Assembly: GCA_030549495.1 (NCBI GenBank)
Contig: JAUIRK010000918.1
Span: 62,001 to 126,000, forward strand
Direction of reading: 5' to 3'
DNA length: 64,000 nucleotides
Origin: Nectonema munidae
Taxonomy: Eukaryota > Nematomorpha > Nectonematoida > Nectonematidae
Below, in pieces: positions 11,715 through 23,624 of this stretch (position 1 is the stretch's first letter; each line of letters opens with the position of its first letter). The notes under the pieces were generated by a model. That model was not told where the DNA came from and did not search any database. It saw nothing but the letters and a program-made list of their open reading frames with translations. The position numbers and the translations under genes are program-made.

Positions 11715-12165
11715 ACTGCTTTAAGGCTTTTCAAAACTAATCCATCTGCTTATCTTTTTCAATGAGTTCTAGGCAAATAAGACACCAGTGACCCATAAAA
11801 TAAAAATCGTCTACTTCTAGTTTTATATAAACGCAATTAAAGGTTAGGAGAACAAATAGTTTTCAAAAAGCTGTGCCTTAAACCCTTTGAGTAGCAGTGC
11901 GACCACGATTTCACAAGAAATTAAAATCGTCTCCTTTAAATATATAAAATCGCATTGAAAAAGAAAGCATATCATGAATTAGTCTTCTTAATTTTGCTCC
12001 TCAAATGGTTATATTAGGCGATTTATAGTTTCAAGGCATTAACCTCTTGTGCATAAAGTGACAGCAGAGCCCCATAAAATATAAATCCTAGGCTCTAATA
12101 TATGCATAAACTCATTGGAGGGATAACAAGACGACTAGTTTTAAAAAACGTAGGCATTGAAGGGT
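11715..12165. repeat. Cluster of ~95-bp repeats in both orientations
   Basis: Direct copies lie at 11785-11885, 11897-12008 and 12062-12165. An inverted partial copy lies at 11715-11780, where CTGCTTATCTTTTTCAATGA is the reverse complement of the repeat's middle. Shared blocks are CCCATAAAATAAAAATCGTCT, TTTATATAAA, CATTGAAAAA and TAGTTTTCAAAAA. Divergence between copies is high, perhaps 25-35 percent by eye. Confidence 0.6.
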
Positions 12166-12369
12166 TAAAGTGTCGTTATACTTGAAATATCCTTGGCGAC
12201 AAAAGAAACTTCATACAACAGCAACTACGTTAATATTTTAAAAAGATGACGTTTACGTTTTAAGGAATTCTGAAGAAGCTTAAAAAATTAAACATTATTC
12301 AACAGGAAAAATCGAACAAAGCTGTTGGGATTAATTAGAGTGAAAGGAAAATAAATCCAAAAATCTTTG

Positions 12370-12955
12370 AGGCATGGACTGTTGCAAAAATATTATTGAT
12401 GATGATGCAAAGAAAGCAGAGGAGACAAAGAGGAAAAGAGAAGAGAACGCTTTTGTTCAGATTTTGAATAAAATTTACTATTTATTTATCACATGAGCAA
12501 CAAAGAGAAGGAGAAATTGAATTGCAATTCGGTTCTGTTTTCCTTCTCTCTTTCTTCCTCAGCAGCAAAGTGTGCAGCATCACATCTTCTTGATTCTCTT
12601 CTCTCTCCTTCTTGAACTTTTAATTATTTATAAAATCATTGATTTTATTGATGAAAAATAAGGACGACAAGAATACAAATTTACCACTTCCAAAGAGAAC
12701 TCGGATTTATTACTACTATTACTGCTTGCTTCTGCTACTACTACAATCACGATGTGAAAAATAAGGAAGGATCGCACACACATCAATGTTTTCCTCATCC
12801 TGCGCCAAAGCAATCGTAGCGGTGTCGTCTACTGCTACAACCAACTACTACCTCTGCACGGAGTCAGATATGCAGCAGAAATGCTGATGAGTTTACAATT
12901 AGACTTGAAAGGAAAAGTCTGCGAGGAAGATTTGTAATTTCAGAACATCGTGAGT
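12370..12955 (+). promoter_or_regulatory. Candidate promoter / first exon with strong donor
   Basis: This patch is clearly richer in G and C than its surroundings, with purine-rich and CTACTACTA-type runs. It ends CAGAACATC|GTGAGTAAT, with the donor GT at 12950. A 33-codon plus-strand frame at 12786-12887 starts MFSSSCAKAIVAVSS. On the other strand a 56-codon frame from 12798 leftwards has a hydrophobic stretch, FLIFHIVIVVVAEA, like a signal peptide. Neither frame can be tied to a known protein. A 5' untranslated exon of a plus-strand gene, or a promoter region shared with the zinc-finger gene, are both possible. Confidence 0.3.
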
Positions 12956-12999
12956 AATATTGTATTCGATCAAGTCAAATATCCACACGCATGTCACAC

Positions 13000-14460
13000 A
13001 GCAATCCATCGTAGCTTTTTCTTCTTCTTATCATGAAATAACAATACTGTTGTTGTGGGAAATGTAAGTAAAAAGCCAAGTGTATTCCAAGAATACAGAG
13101 ACATTCATTCTCTCTTATGCAGACAATGATAAAATCATAGCACATTGTCCTGAATTTGTTATGATATCAACTTCTTACATGAAAACAGCTAAATTATAGA
13201 TTATCTTCATACTATATTTATTAGATTATGAGATACAAAGACATTTTGAAGAAACTTTGTTGTAAAAAATACAAAGAGAAAAATGTATTGAACTCGCAGA
13301 TTAGTGATAACTGATAAGACAATGAAAAAACGGCCAAAAAATACAACTCTTTCATTTTCAGAACTATGAAATAGAGAAATAAAAAATTTATCAGAGATGG
13401 ATGGATATAAGGTTAACATTTTTTTTTTGAAGATTTTTGGTATTCATCATTCTGTTTATCTCATTTAATTAAAGTTCCTTTTTGGAAATATCCATTCCAT
13501 CGTGTATTCAAAACAGGTCTTACCTAAGATGATATAAGAATATGTGCTTTTCTGAGATAATGTTTTTAAACGTACAAAACAATGTTTTTTGTGAGCATGA
13601 CTTTTTACAGAAATCTAATAATTTTGAAAATTGTCACTAAACTAATCAAAATTATTTTTTTGATAGTATATCATATTTTTTGAAATCCCAAGAAATCTAC
13701 TAATAATTTTCAAAATTTTTTTAAATTAATTTATAATGTATCAAAAAATGGGGAAATTATATCTTGAATCATGGTATACTTGAATTTTAAAAAATTTATC
13801 ATTTTTATTTTTGGTTCCACGTAATCTATAGAAGTCTCCAATACTTTTCAAAATTTCACTACTTTAAAAAAAGTTTATTTTAATTAATAGTTTTATATAT
13901 AAAAAAATCTATTTGAATCTTTAAAATTACTAGATTTATTGGGATTAAGAAAAAAAATTGTGGGATTTCAAAAGAAAGATGTGAAAATATTTATTTATTT
14001 ATTGATAAGTAAGATATCAATGAAAAAATTTCTATCAATTTAGTTAAAATTAAAAGTACTAAGTGATTTCGGGGATTACAGTAAAAAGACTAACTTTCTT
14101 TGATTTAAGGTACACAAGTATTCATGGTTTTTTGTGTGTCTTGCGATAAATAAACATGTGAGCATATATTTTTCAAAGTTGATTTGCTTTTCTTCTACAC
14201 ATGAGCTCAGATTGGTCTTTTATTTTTGAGGAGACAGCTTCTATATCTTGTAATTGGTATACAACATCGTTAAATTTGGAAGAAGAAAGTTACGATACGC
14301 TAATTTCTCCTGATAATACAGAGTATTCATAGAGGATAGACCAAATCAAAGTCGTCCTTTAATTTAAAATATAACGAATTTGAATCAAAATACTTTTGGA
14401 CCAGCTGGCCCTGCAAAATTTCTTAGTAATTCATATCAAAATTTTAAACTATTTTTTAAC
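13000..14460. other. AT-rich DNA, no gene seen
   Basis: Long A/T runs and short chance frames. AATGTAAGTAAAAAG at 13069 looks like a second plus-strand donor but no open frame leads into it. Confidence 0.35.
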
Positions 14461-14489
14461 GAAGAATAAGTTAAGTTAAGTATTGTTTG

Positions 14490-14612
14490 TGACGTTTGCA
14501 CCCATCCTTTTGGATATGGTGGTCCCGCCCTGAATGCTGAGTCCAGGATTTACCAGGACTTTCCATACAACTAAACGCCCAATATCGGCCCTCGGTACTG
14601 CTTAACTATATA
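14490..14612. other. Unexplained GC-rich islet
   Basis: About 110 bases of near-balanced composition sit in strongly AT-rich DNA. A small hairpin AGTCCAGG / CCAGGACT with loop ATTTA lies near 14551-14571. On the minus strand one frame is open across the islet (LSSTEGRYWAFSCMESPGKS and on). It could be a fragment of a repeat or a conserved exon; I do not recognise it. Confidence 0.3.
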
Positions 14613-14988
14613 TTGATATATATATTATTTTACAAGAGTGTATGATTCAAATATATAAAAACAGATGAGTGAAAAATATAACACTAACAAGAACGCTGAC
14701 AAGATGGGAAATAATTTTTTGTCTAGTGATAGCTTGATTACTAACAAGGTTTTTTTATATAATTTTATAACAATGTATGAAATTTTTTATATTTTGATTG
14801 AATTCAAAATTTCCCTTTTTGGATAAATTGGAATAGTATGTGTTATGTACATGATTATCTTTTTATTGTACTTTAAGAGCACATATGAGATTTATTACTG
14901 ATTTTTTTTTTCATATGCCTTCATGACTATAAAGATTTAATTGTAATTATGATTAACGCCATCTAAGAAAAAGATCGTAAAATATATA

Positions 14989-15249
14989 ACTAGCCGGCCC
15001 CATGGCCGTTTCTCGCTTCGCTCGAAACATAGGATCATTGGTAGTGTGTATTTTTTATTTATTTATTATTTGCTAGTGGTATTATATAGGGTGGTGGTGA
15101 GTTATTTGTTTTTAGCATAGTTGTATCTTTTCTGTCTATTTTTGCTCATTACACCATATAAAAATACACACACAACTTATAAATAATTTCAACCAATCAG
15201 AATGCTTCCAGCGACAGACGGACGCTAGCTAATTATTATATAGATAGAT
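14989..15249 (+). repeat. Short interspersed repeat (AGCCGG family), copy 1
   Basis: It begins CTAGCCGGCCCCATGGCCG, has the block TTCTCGCTTCGCTCGAAACA and ends in ATTATATAGATAGAT. About 260 bp, over 90 percent like copy 2 at 17113. A 5'-fixed head with a tetranucleotide tail suggests a non-autonomous retroelement using LINE (RTE-like) machinery. That affinity is inference; there is no reading frame. Confidence 0.65.
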
Positions 15250-15334
15250 GTGCAATTTTCTAAAATTTGGATATCTTATACTTTTTTTCTTTTTCATATG
15301 TTAGATCAAGTATAGACTAAAATTTTTTTAATAT

Positions 15335-16005
15335 CGTATTTTTTATTACGGTACGATTTTAGAGTACGAAAAAAATGAAGCTTGAAAATACGAAATTTCT
15401 TTTCTAACAGTAACTGACCTACAACGCATGAAAAAGCTTCAAAATAAACGGAGAAAAATTGTTAATGATGAATACAATAAAAATTTTCCAACAAAACACT
15501 GTACACCTTTTTTATTTCACAGGCAACTCCATTTTCTGAATCACGCCTCAGATTGCTAAGGGTATAGGGTATAATTATTATTCGTAACAGTATGATTTGC
15601 AATTGTAATCAAAATATGTGGCGGTACGATTATCATACCAAGGAAAATTTTCATTCGTGATAAAACATATAGATCCAATATGCAGATGTTGATATATTTC
15701 AAAATATCAATAGAAGATGTCATTTTTCTTTTAAAAACACTCTAAAAATCAATTCTCCTTGTTGCTTGAAGCTTTTCACAAAAAAAAACATGAATATTGT
15801 TTAAAAAAAAGCAGATTCTTGAGAAACGGGTCATATTGATTCAAAAACCTTTTTTAACATGAGTCAAGATTTTCCTAGGTATGATTGGCAATTATACACG
15901 TAAAAATTGAAATACTCGTACGAGAATGATTACTAATTTTCCCCGTACAGATAGCGACTGGTATTCATTGAGGTACAATTTGAATCATACCATATTCTAA
16001 TATGT
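15335..16005. mobile_element. Possible DNA element with GGTACGATT-type ends
   Basis: Near the left, ATTACGGTACGATTTTAGAG; near the right, read inward, AATATGGTATGATTCAAATT. Related GTACGATTATCATACC motifs lie inside. Ends are only about 70 percent alike and no target duplication is visible, so this is tentative. Confidence 0.25.
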
Positions 16006-16007
16006 AC

Positions 16008-16056
16008 CAACACACACACACTTATATATATATATAGAGAGAGAGAGAAAGAATGA
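16008..16056. repeat. Compound microsatellite (CA)n(TA)n(GA)n
   Basis: ACACACACAC is followed by TATATATATATA and GAGAGAGAGAG in one run. Confidence 0.85.
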
Positions 16057-16059
16057 GTT

Positions 16060-17112
16060 ATTCTACACGATGTAAATTATAATAGTTTACTAAATAACCT
16101 AACTAAGAATCAAGGTGGATAAAAAAGTAATTATTAAGTCAGGAATTAAAAAAGGAATAGAAACACTTAAAAGGTGCACATTGGTTAGAGAGTTTTGGTC
16201 CATAAGAATCGTATCTCTTATGTATCAATATCACCATTAATGTATAAAATGGTTGTGTTAGAAGAATTAACAGGCATGCTTCTACAAGATCTTCTATCGA
16301 ATAGAATATTTTGAATGACTAATGTATATAATAGAAATAGTTATATCCAAATATTAAAAACGAATATGAGCAAAAAAGAAATAATATAAATAAAGTTGAA
16401 AGAATCAGATAATGCTGCCAATACATTTTTGGTAAAGAAGGAGAGAAAGAAAGAATTCCTCTGAGATTATTAACTAGAAGTGAAAGAAGTTTTATATAAA
16501 AATATAAAAGTAATTAACACTGAAATTACGAAGCCATCAAGTTGACAGCAAACGAAATTGAATGCTTTATGCGAGTTTCAACCAAAGGAAAAGCATAGAA
16601 GTGGAGGTCTCGAATTTTTTTTATTGGAAATACAATGTCAATACTCAAGTACGAGTAAAAGAATGGAAGCTAATATTTTTCAGTTCACTCGAGTATAAGT
16701 CGAACTGGGTGAATGTAGTAATTTAATCCCAAAAATGTTATTACAAAGGTTAAACTTCAAAATATCGTAAAACAGGATATGATGTTTTTATCGAAATAAA
16801 GTGAAATCTTATGAAATCTTAATTTTTTAAAACAAATTTAAAATAATGCTATGTATGTAGATAATTTCAACTGTTTAGAATGAAAAATGTTTTTTACTTT
16901 CTATTCATTTATTATAATTTCAAAAAATCAGAATTTACCAGAATTAATTGATTAAAAACGGGGGCCCGGGTTCTCTACGCAAACAGAATTTAACCCAAAA
17001 AAAGTTGAAATTGAAAAGTGTCGGAAAGAAAATAGGCAAAAGTCATATAATATACCAGCAGTGTAAAAAAATGATTTCATTTTTATTCCATCATTTACCT
17101 TTTATAAATATA
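16060..17112. other. AT-rich DNA, no gene seen
   Basis: No frame with recognisable motifs and no clear element ends. Confidence 0.35.
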
Positions 17113-17364
17113 CTAGCCGGTCCCGTGGTCGTTTCTCGCTTCGCTCGAAACATAGGATCATTGGTAGTGTGTATTTTTTATTTATTTATTTGCTAGTGGT
17201 ATTATATAGGGAGTTATTTGTTTTTAGCATAGTTGTATCTTTTCTGTCTATTTTTGCTCATTACACCATATAAAAATACACACATTTATAAATAATTTCA
17301 ACCAATCAGAATGCTTCCAGAGACAGGCAGACGGTAGCCTATTATTATATAGATAGATAGATAA
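17113..17364 (+). repeat. Short interspersed repeat (AGCCGG family), copy 2
   Basis: It begins CTAGCCGGTCCCGTGGTCG and ends in (ATAG)n. It differs from copy 1 mainly by small indels in the TTTATTTATT run and by loss of GGTGGTG, which suggests recent spread. Confidence 0.65.
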
Positions 17365-17630
17365 ATATCATTCAGTTCAATGAGTCTAGAGTTACGGTGC
17401 GGATTATCCATTCATAATACGTATGTTCCTAAAAATAAAAGATTATAATTGGGATGTGGATTATCCACGTTAGCGAATTAAGTGTTTACAGTAAACTGAA
17501 ATCTTGATTTCTTCAAATAAATTAAAAATAATGCGATGTATTTCAACATTTTGAATTAAAAATAACATTTTTTTGATTTTGAATTCCAAATAATTGAAAA
17601 CTTAGCATAATTTTTAGCTTGTACCTTTGT

Positions 17631-17702
17631 GGGAGTTAGGATTAGTGTTAGTATTAAATTTAGTGTTATGGTTAGCGTTAAGGTTAGGTTTAGTGTTAGC
17701 GC
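17631..17702 (+). repeat. Degenerate GTTAGN / TTAGG-like tract
   Basis: Repeats of GTTAG, GGTTAG and TTAGTG (for example GGTTAGCGTTAAGGTTAGG). It resembles a decayed arthropod-type TTAGG telomeric tract or a simple repeat; the register is poor. Confidence 0.4.
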
Positions 17703-17704
17703 AA

Positions 17705-18520
17705 TATACACTTATATATATATATAGATTTTTTGACATTATTGACACAACCTTTCCTATTTATATATATTAATAGACGCCTGACAAAATCATCTACACA
17801 TACATAAATACGAATACATAGATACATGCATACGAAAACATGCATACTATATATATCAAAAACAGCGGTATAGCCTGGATAAAGTGTACCACATGTGTTT
17901 ACTCTTTATACTTATAAATTATAATAAGTTAATAGCCTTTAAGAATTAATGTTAGTAGAACATAAAAAAAGTAGATATAAATCTCACGTACGCAGAAAGC
18001 AAATTGCTTTATACACACACAAATGCGAATAAACTTTGAAATAATTTTAAGAAGAATCTTAAAGTTTATGAAGTTCTTTGCTTAACCATATTTATGGTTC
18101 ACGCTTAACCAAACTTATTTCAATGAGGTAGAACTTAGTGTTTTATTTGCTATCTAATACTTTATCGATAAAGCATACAGGCTGGAAAATCTGTAGAATC
18201 AAAAATAATTTTTGATTCATCGATAAAAAATATTATTCTGAAATTATCTCTAAAATATTTTTCCGCTTACTGCTAATAATATTAAAAAATTAAAATCTCA
18301 TTTTATTTTAAATAAAAAAACTTATATTACGAAACTTGTTAAGCAAACTCCAATATAAAATCCTGTTCATTAAAAAAATAAAGATAATCTTTTATGTGAT
18401 AAATGGATTCTTTGCTGGTAAATTAATAAAATTTTAACTCATAATCTTTTTTCACATTTAGGCTTTTGTTGTAAAATGTTTAGAAAAAAGACATACGATC
18501 GATAAATCATCTCAGAATTT
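17705..18520. other. AT-rich DNA, no gene seen
   Basis: Contains a TATATATA run at 17710-17725 and short ATACATA-type repeats near 17805-17855. No gene or element ends were recognised. Confidence 0.35.
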
Positions 18521-18524
18521 TTTA

Positions 18525-18978
18525 CATCCATCCAGTGGTGTAACCATGAGAATTGCCGCTCGGGGTGGGTCATAAATTTGACGCCCCTTTTTATTTAAAA
18601 AAATTGGTTAAAAACGCATAAAAAATTATTTATTTAGAAATTAGTTAAATGCTTATAATAGAAAATAATGCTTTAATATGAAAATAAAAAAAAACTGAAA
18701 AATTTATTTAATTACATACAAATATTCATTTTCAACTTTTTATAGATGAACTTCTCAAGCTTTTTTGTTAGCAAACTCTTCAATAACTTCGCCAAAAACT
18801 TTTTTCAGGTCTCAGATTTGTTGTGTATGTATGTTTTTTGTATTTGTCAAATGAAAATCTCTTATAACACAAACAGTTATAAAGATCTTAACATCATATT
18901 GATTGCAATATATGAGTGATTTCAAAATATGCGGCCCGGGGCGGATGGCCCCCACCTAGTTACGCCACTGCATCCATC
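18525..18978 (-). mobile_element. hAT MITE with 8-bp target duplication CATCCATC
   Basis: Element proper 18533-18970 (438 bp). Ends read inward are CAGTGGTGTAACCATG and CAGTGGCGTAACTAGG (13 of 16 alike). Exact duplication CATCCATC lies at 18525-18532 and 18971-18978. On the minus strand near 18755-18800 one can read an EVIEEFANKKA-like segment, as at the end of TTF/ZMYM-type hAT transposases, so this is an internally deleted derivative of a larger element. Confidence 0.85.
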
Positions 18979-18979
18979 A

Positions 18980-20380
18980 AGTGAATATATATTTAAATTG
19001 ATTGAAAAAAGATCATCACAATTTATTTTCAAATTTAGTGCAACTTTAAGATGTTTATTTAGGAAAAGTCTTTCACTGTCCAGAGAGCATTTATTTTAAA
19101 ATACTAAAAACGGTAGTTAGGTATACCCTGTCTCGCTATAGAAGATAATCAAAGGCGCCTTACATATATGACCATTTTTTACGAAATACAGGTCATTTTT
19201 TCAAAAAGATTCTTTGTTTCCTGCCGCCTTTATGAAAATAAATACTTATACTTTACCATAATCATCAAAAGATAAACATTTTAAATTTTATATAAATAGA
19301 AAGGGGGATAAAATAGAGAAAATATAGACACGACCATTTAGCAAAAATGAAAAATTAACGAAATAGTAAAAAATACGAGAGTTATCAAAAAGTGGAAAAA
19401 TAAGCCTAAAAACAATCTGTCAAGAAAAATAAAAGATAAAATAAAACTAAAATTAGAATATGGTTATCATGACTGCATATAATTTTTATGGTGGATAAAA
19501 CAATTTTTAAACCTTCTTTCACAACGCAAAATTACAAGCTTGGAGTTACACGGCTTATATTTTATATTATTTCTATAAAAAGACAAAAATTATTAAAAAA
19601 TAAAAATTTTGGGGTGAGATGACACTCCTTTTACCCCTTGAGTAAATAACCCTGACTCGAATAAAAAATAAACATATGGAAAAAAAACACCATATTTAAT
19701 ATTCATGTTAATGTGTAGTTTTCAAGGTTTTCCACAAATATTATGAGTGATTCAGTTAGTTGAAAATTCCATTGACAGCGAAGAAGTAGAATAATATTGA
19801 ACAGAAAACTGCTAGGACAAAATGTACTCATTGTTCATTCTCCATCTCATAAGTGAACAATGAAGTGTACATGGAAAAGCCATTTTCTTTATACATCATG
19901 ATTAAAGAAACCATGTATATGATAGAGAATGTAAGCATACAAAAATATAAAAAGATGTACTTTCCAGAACAAAGGAAACTAGAAACGATTCAAGGTCTTT
20001 AAGATTCACCATAGTGGAAAAAAAGGATGCAATTATTCTTGGAAAGAAACGGCTTAGGCGTGCTGAATTCTCATCGTCTGCATGGCAATTATTTGTATGC
20101 ATCAAAAAATTTGATTCGCACTTTTTAATCCGGTTTTAAAGATAATGTAAGATGCATTTCCATTAAATTCGAGAAAGTTGTGCCAGAAATTCTCAAGCAG
20201 GATCGTATTATCAAAATGCTTCTTATGCGACAAATAATGCTGTGTATTGAAATGGTAGCGTTGGATCATCATCATGATAATTGTATATATAGGTGTCATT
20301 TGAGTCTTATAACGACCATCCTTTCTATTCGCCGAGAATATGTCATTTGGACTCGACCCTTTGGAGATCAGTAAAGACAT
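18980..20380. other. Mostly anonymous DNA with one diverged repeat
   Basis: 19550-19655 is a diverged relative of the interior of the element at 8251-9245 and lacks the hAT insertion found there. Chance frames at 19902-20496 overlap on both strands with no motif I recognise. Confidence 0.4.
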
Positions 20381-20480
20381 CAGGGCCCAAAAAAATGAAA
20401 ATGGTTTGCTTTAAATATATAAAATTGCAACGAAAGAGAAGGCAGAGATTAGTCTTCAAAATTCTGCTCCTCAAAAATAA
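20381..20480 (+). repeat. ~95-bp dispersed repeat, copy F
   Basis: Shares CTTTAAATATATAAAAT, AAGGCAGAGATTAGTCTTC and TTCTGCTCCTCAAA with the copy at 11897-12008, to which it is closest. Confidence 0.55.
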
Positions 20481-20589
20481 AAAATTGATTTTTTGAAACA
20501 AATGCGATATATTTCAATATTTTGAACAATTTAGAATGAGATTTTTTTATTAACGCTCTTTTTTTATTACGATTTTAAATAAAATTAAA

Positions 20590-22042
20590 AACGTATTTTC
20601 GGAAGAAAGACACTTCCAAAGCTAAAAATATTGCATTTGCTGAAGCTCTTATCGCAGGCTATTTTGCAGAACATCAAATACCCTTTTCTCGTATTGATCA
20701 TTTGCCAGAAATTTGCAGAAAAGCTTTTCCAGACAGTGAAATAGATAAGTCAGTGAGTTTCAAAAGATCAAAATTATCCTATATACTGCAAGATGGTCTT
20801 GCATACTATGAAAAAAAAGATTTATATGAAATTTGTCGGCAAAAAAAATTTTTTCTGTTATCATAGATGAAAGTACTGACATTTCGACTACTTGCAATTA
20901 TTATTAGGTATTTTAATGAAGAAATTATGGATGTGAAGGATGCTTTATTAACTACATTTGCAGTTAAAAATGGATCTGCGAGAAATCTTTTTGCTTCCTT
21001 TAATTCATTTTTCAATGAAGAAAATATACCATTGAAAAATATCATAGGCTTCGCTAGTGATAATTGTAAAAATAATGGCTTTCAAGGATATTTAAAAAAT
21101 GTTATTCCTGATGTATTTGTTATTGTTTGTGTTTGCCACTCTTTAGCTCTTTGTGCCAATCACGATGCTTGTTTTCTACCTGCTTATTTAGAAACATTAC
21201 TTATTGACATCAGTGGATATTTTTCTAAAAGTAGTAAGCGAAAGAATGATTTTATTGCTATACAAAAAGTCTAAATCTTGAAAAGCATATTATTTTAAAG
21301 CTAGCAAATACACCATGGCTTTCTAGAGAAAATGTGATTTCAAGGATTTTAGAGCAATGGGATGCCCTTATTTTATATTTTTCTTTGGAAATAAAGAACA
21401 GCGCAGGTTATGCTCAGAAGATATATGATAATATAACGAATAATGGAACAAAGTTTATTTTAGGTAAAATAAACAGAATAAATATAGCATTCCAATTAGA
21501 AGGCTTCCGTTTACATAAGTTTTATGAAACTATCGGCGAAAAATATAGAACTTTTCTAAGTTTTTTCATTAGAGAAGAAATTTTATTGAATTCTAAATTG
21601 AATGAAATTGATCCAAATGATGAACGATTACACACTTCACTCGAAAATATATTCCTTGATGGTAAAACGATGTCTCTTCTTATTAAAGAATCATTGTCAC
21701 AGCCCGAAGAAAAAGAATTCAAAACTAACTGCTTAATGTATTTGAAGGAAATATGTATTCAAATAAAAAAAAGATTTGTTTTTAACGAAAAGTGTTGTAG
21801 CTAACTTAAAGGTTTTAGATCCGGTTATTATCGCACAAGATAATTCAATAGTTTTATTTACAAATTTAACTTCATATCAAGACGAAGATATTAATCTTGA
21901 TGATGTGTACGATGAATTTCAAGCCTTCAAATTTTCAGGTAAAAATAATTTCAATTATAAAAATATGGAAGTTCCAAAATTTTGGTATAAAATTCGTGAA
22001 GTTGAAGATATCTTTAACCGCCCAAAATATTTAGAATTGTAA
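20590..22042 (+). pseudogene. hAT-superfamily transposase, partial and broken
   Basis: Reading starts near 20596 (KKDTSKAKNIAFAEALIAGY), with YILQDGLAYYEKKDLYEICR, then IIDESTDIS after a frame change at about 20850-20865. Further on come IIGFASDNCKNNGFQGYLKN (second acidic site, SDNC) and VCVCHSLALCANHDACFLP. Two more open stretches, 21334-21804 and 21776-22042, continue the protein with frame breaks at about 21275-21330 and 21780-21800. The order DESTD...SDN...CHSLAL is that of hAT transposases close to ZMYM-like and BED-less types. No dimerisation block follows 22042 and no terminal repeats were found. Confidence 0.7.
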
Positions 22043-23624
22043 ATTATAAGCAATAAAAGCTACTCCCATTTGATTGTTACAAATATTTTTTGAACATTGT
22101 TTACAAGATGTGGGCAAATGACACTTTTAGAGCGACATGCAGCCCTTACTTAAGTTAAATGAGGCTCTCTTTACATCTTATTTTTAATCCTGATTTTTTT
22201 CTAGATTTTTAGTAAAATTAAATACCTAAGATTCTCAAAATCACTAAAAAATTATTTTATTAAATAAGATTTGCAATTTATCATTTTGATGAAAAATTGG
22301 ATAAGGTTAAAAAAGTTAGGATACTAGAAAGGAGATAGCGGTTAAAAGACATTTATGTTACAGCATTCAGGTTAAAGATTTAATAAATTTAACGTTTTCT
22401 ATTTTAATAAACTTACAATACTTGGACGTAATAAATATCTTACAAAATAAGAGAGCTTTGATATTATTCGCTACACAATTGCACAGAGAACAAAGAAAAA
22501 TACAATAAAGGAGATAAAAAAAGAAGAACTTAGCATTACTATCAAATGGAAATTACTTGTATATAAATCGATGAATTTCTTGCGCAGATGAAAATGCTAT
22601 GGATGTCTTTTTCAGATATTTTCATCAAAATGTTGATGATGAAGGATGTATATGTTTTAAAGATAACAGAGCAGTGTCTATTTTATTATAAAGAATACAG
22701 ATGAGAAATGAAAACACAATAAACGTGCAAGCAGGACTTTCTTTAATTCTAAGAGAAAAAATCTGGAAGCTTCAATGATGAAACAAATGAAACAATTTCA
22801 TTTGTACATACTCAGCAAACATCTTTATAGCTTTGAGCTATGAAAAATAGAGATCTTTGCCCGCCAAAATAAATTAAAAAGAAAAAAACTTCAAAAGAAA
22901 TCAAAATTGCCTACAAAAGATTTAATGAAAGAATCGAGATAGCAACTTTTTTCATTAGTGAGCGAAAAGGTACTTTGAAGAACCAAGACTAAAAAATATG
23001 GGTTTTGCTTAAAAACCCTTTAAAGCAAATGGGACGTCCTGTAAAATGAAAAAGATTAGCAGACTATCAGTGAGATGATAGTAAGGAGAGGGCTCCCTTC
23101 CCCCTGAAAAAAGGCTCTCCTAATTCAAATACCTGCCCACACCAGGATTTACAAACATAACATAACCTCGCTAGAGTAATGTAAGATCTTTAAATTTCAA
23201 AATAAGAATAATTATTTTATAAAATGGAAATAATAATTATAAAATGAAATAATTATAACGCTTCAAAATTAACGATAACAAAACCATTATTTTTAGTATG
23301 TGATTCATTAGAAAAAAGATTGGTCTTAGGTCTCAAATTTCATCATAATGCAGCAAGGATTTGATTGAGATATTCTAAACGAAACATATCAAGAGAAATA
23401 TCATCATATTTCTCGAGGTTAACTATATCACTTTTACTATTAACTAATTATTTACAATAAATATTCGGTACTGAAATTATTTTAATGGCGTTTTCTCTGC
23501 CTATATCATTCTATTTACTTTCTATATGAGGAGCAAAGTTGATTCAAGAAGGGGAGGGTTAATAGAAAGAGTATAAATTATATATCTCAAGGGAAATTTT
23601 TATTTAGCTGGGCTAAATAAATTA
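22043..23624. other. Anonymous AT-rich DNA
   Basis: Plus-strand frames around 22540-23080 have scattered coding-like patches but many stops, and no family can be named. 23070-23120 has the small GC-richer inverted motif GGAGAGGGCTCCC / CCCTG...GGCTCTCC. Confidence 0.3.

Noticed and set aside
20102-20496. Overlapping open frames on both strands
   Set aside because: They overlap each other in opposite directions, have no motifs, and the right part is the dispersed repeat.
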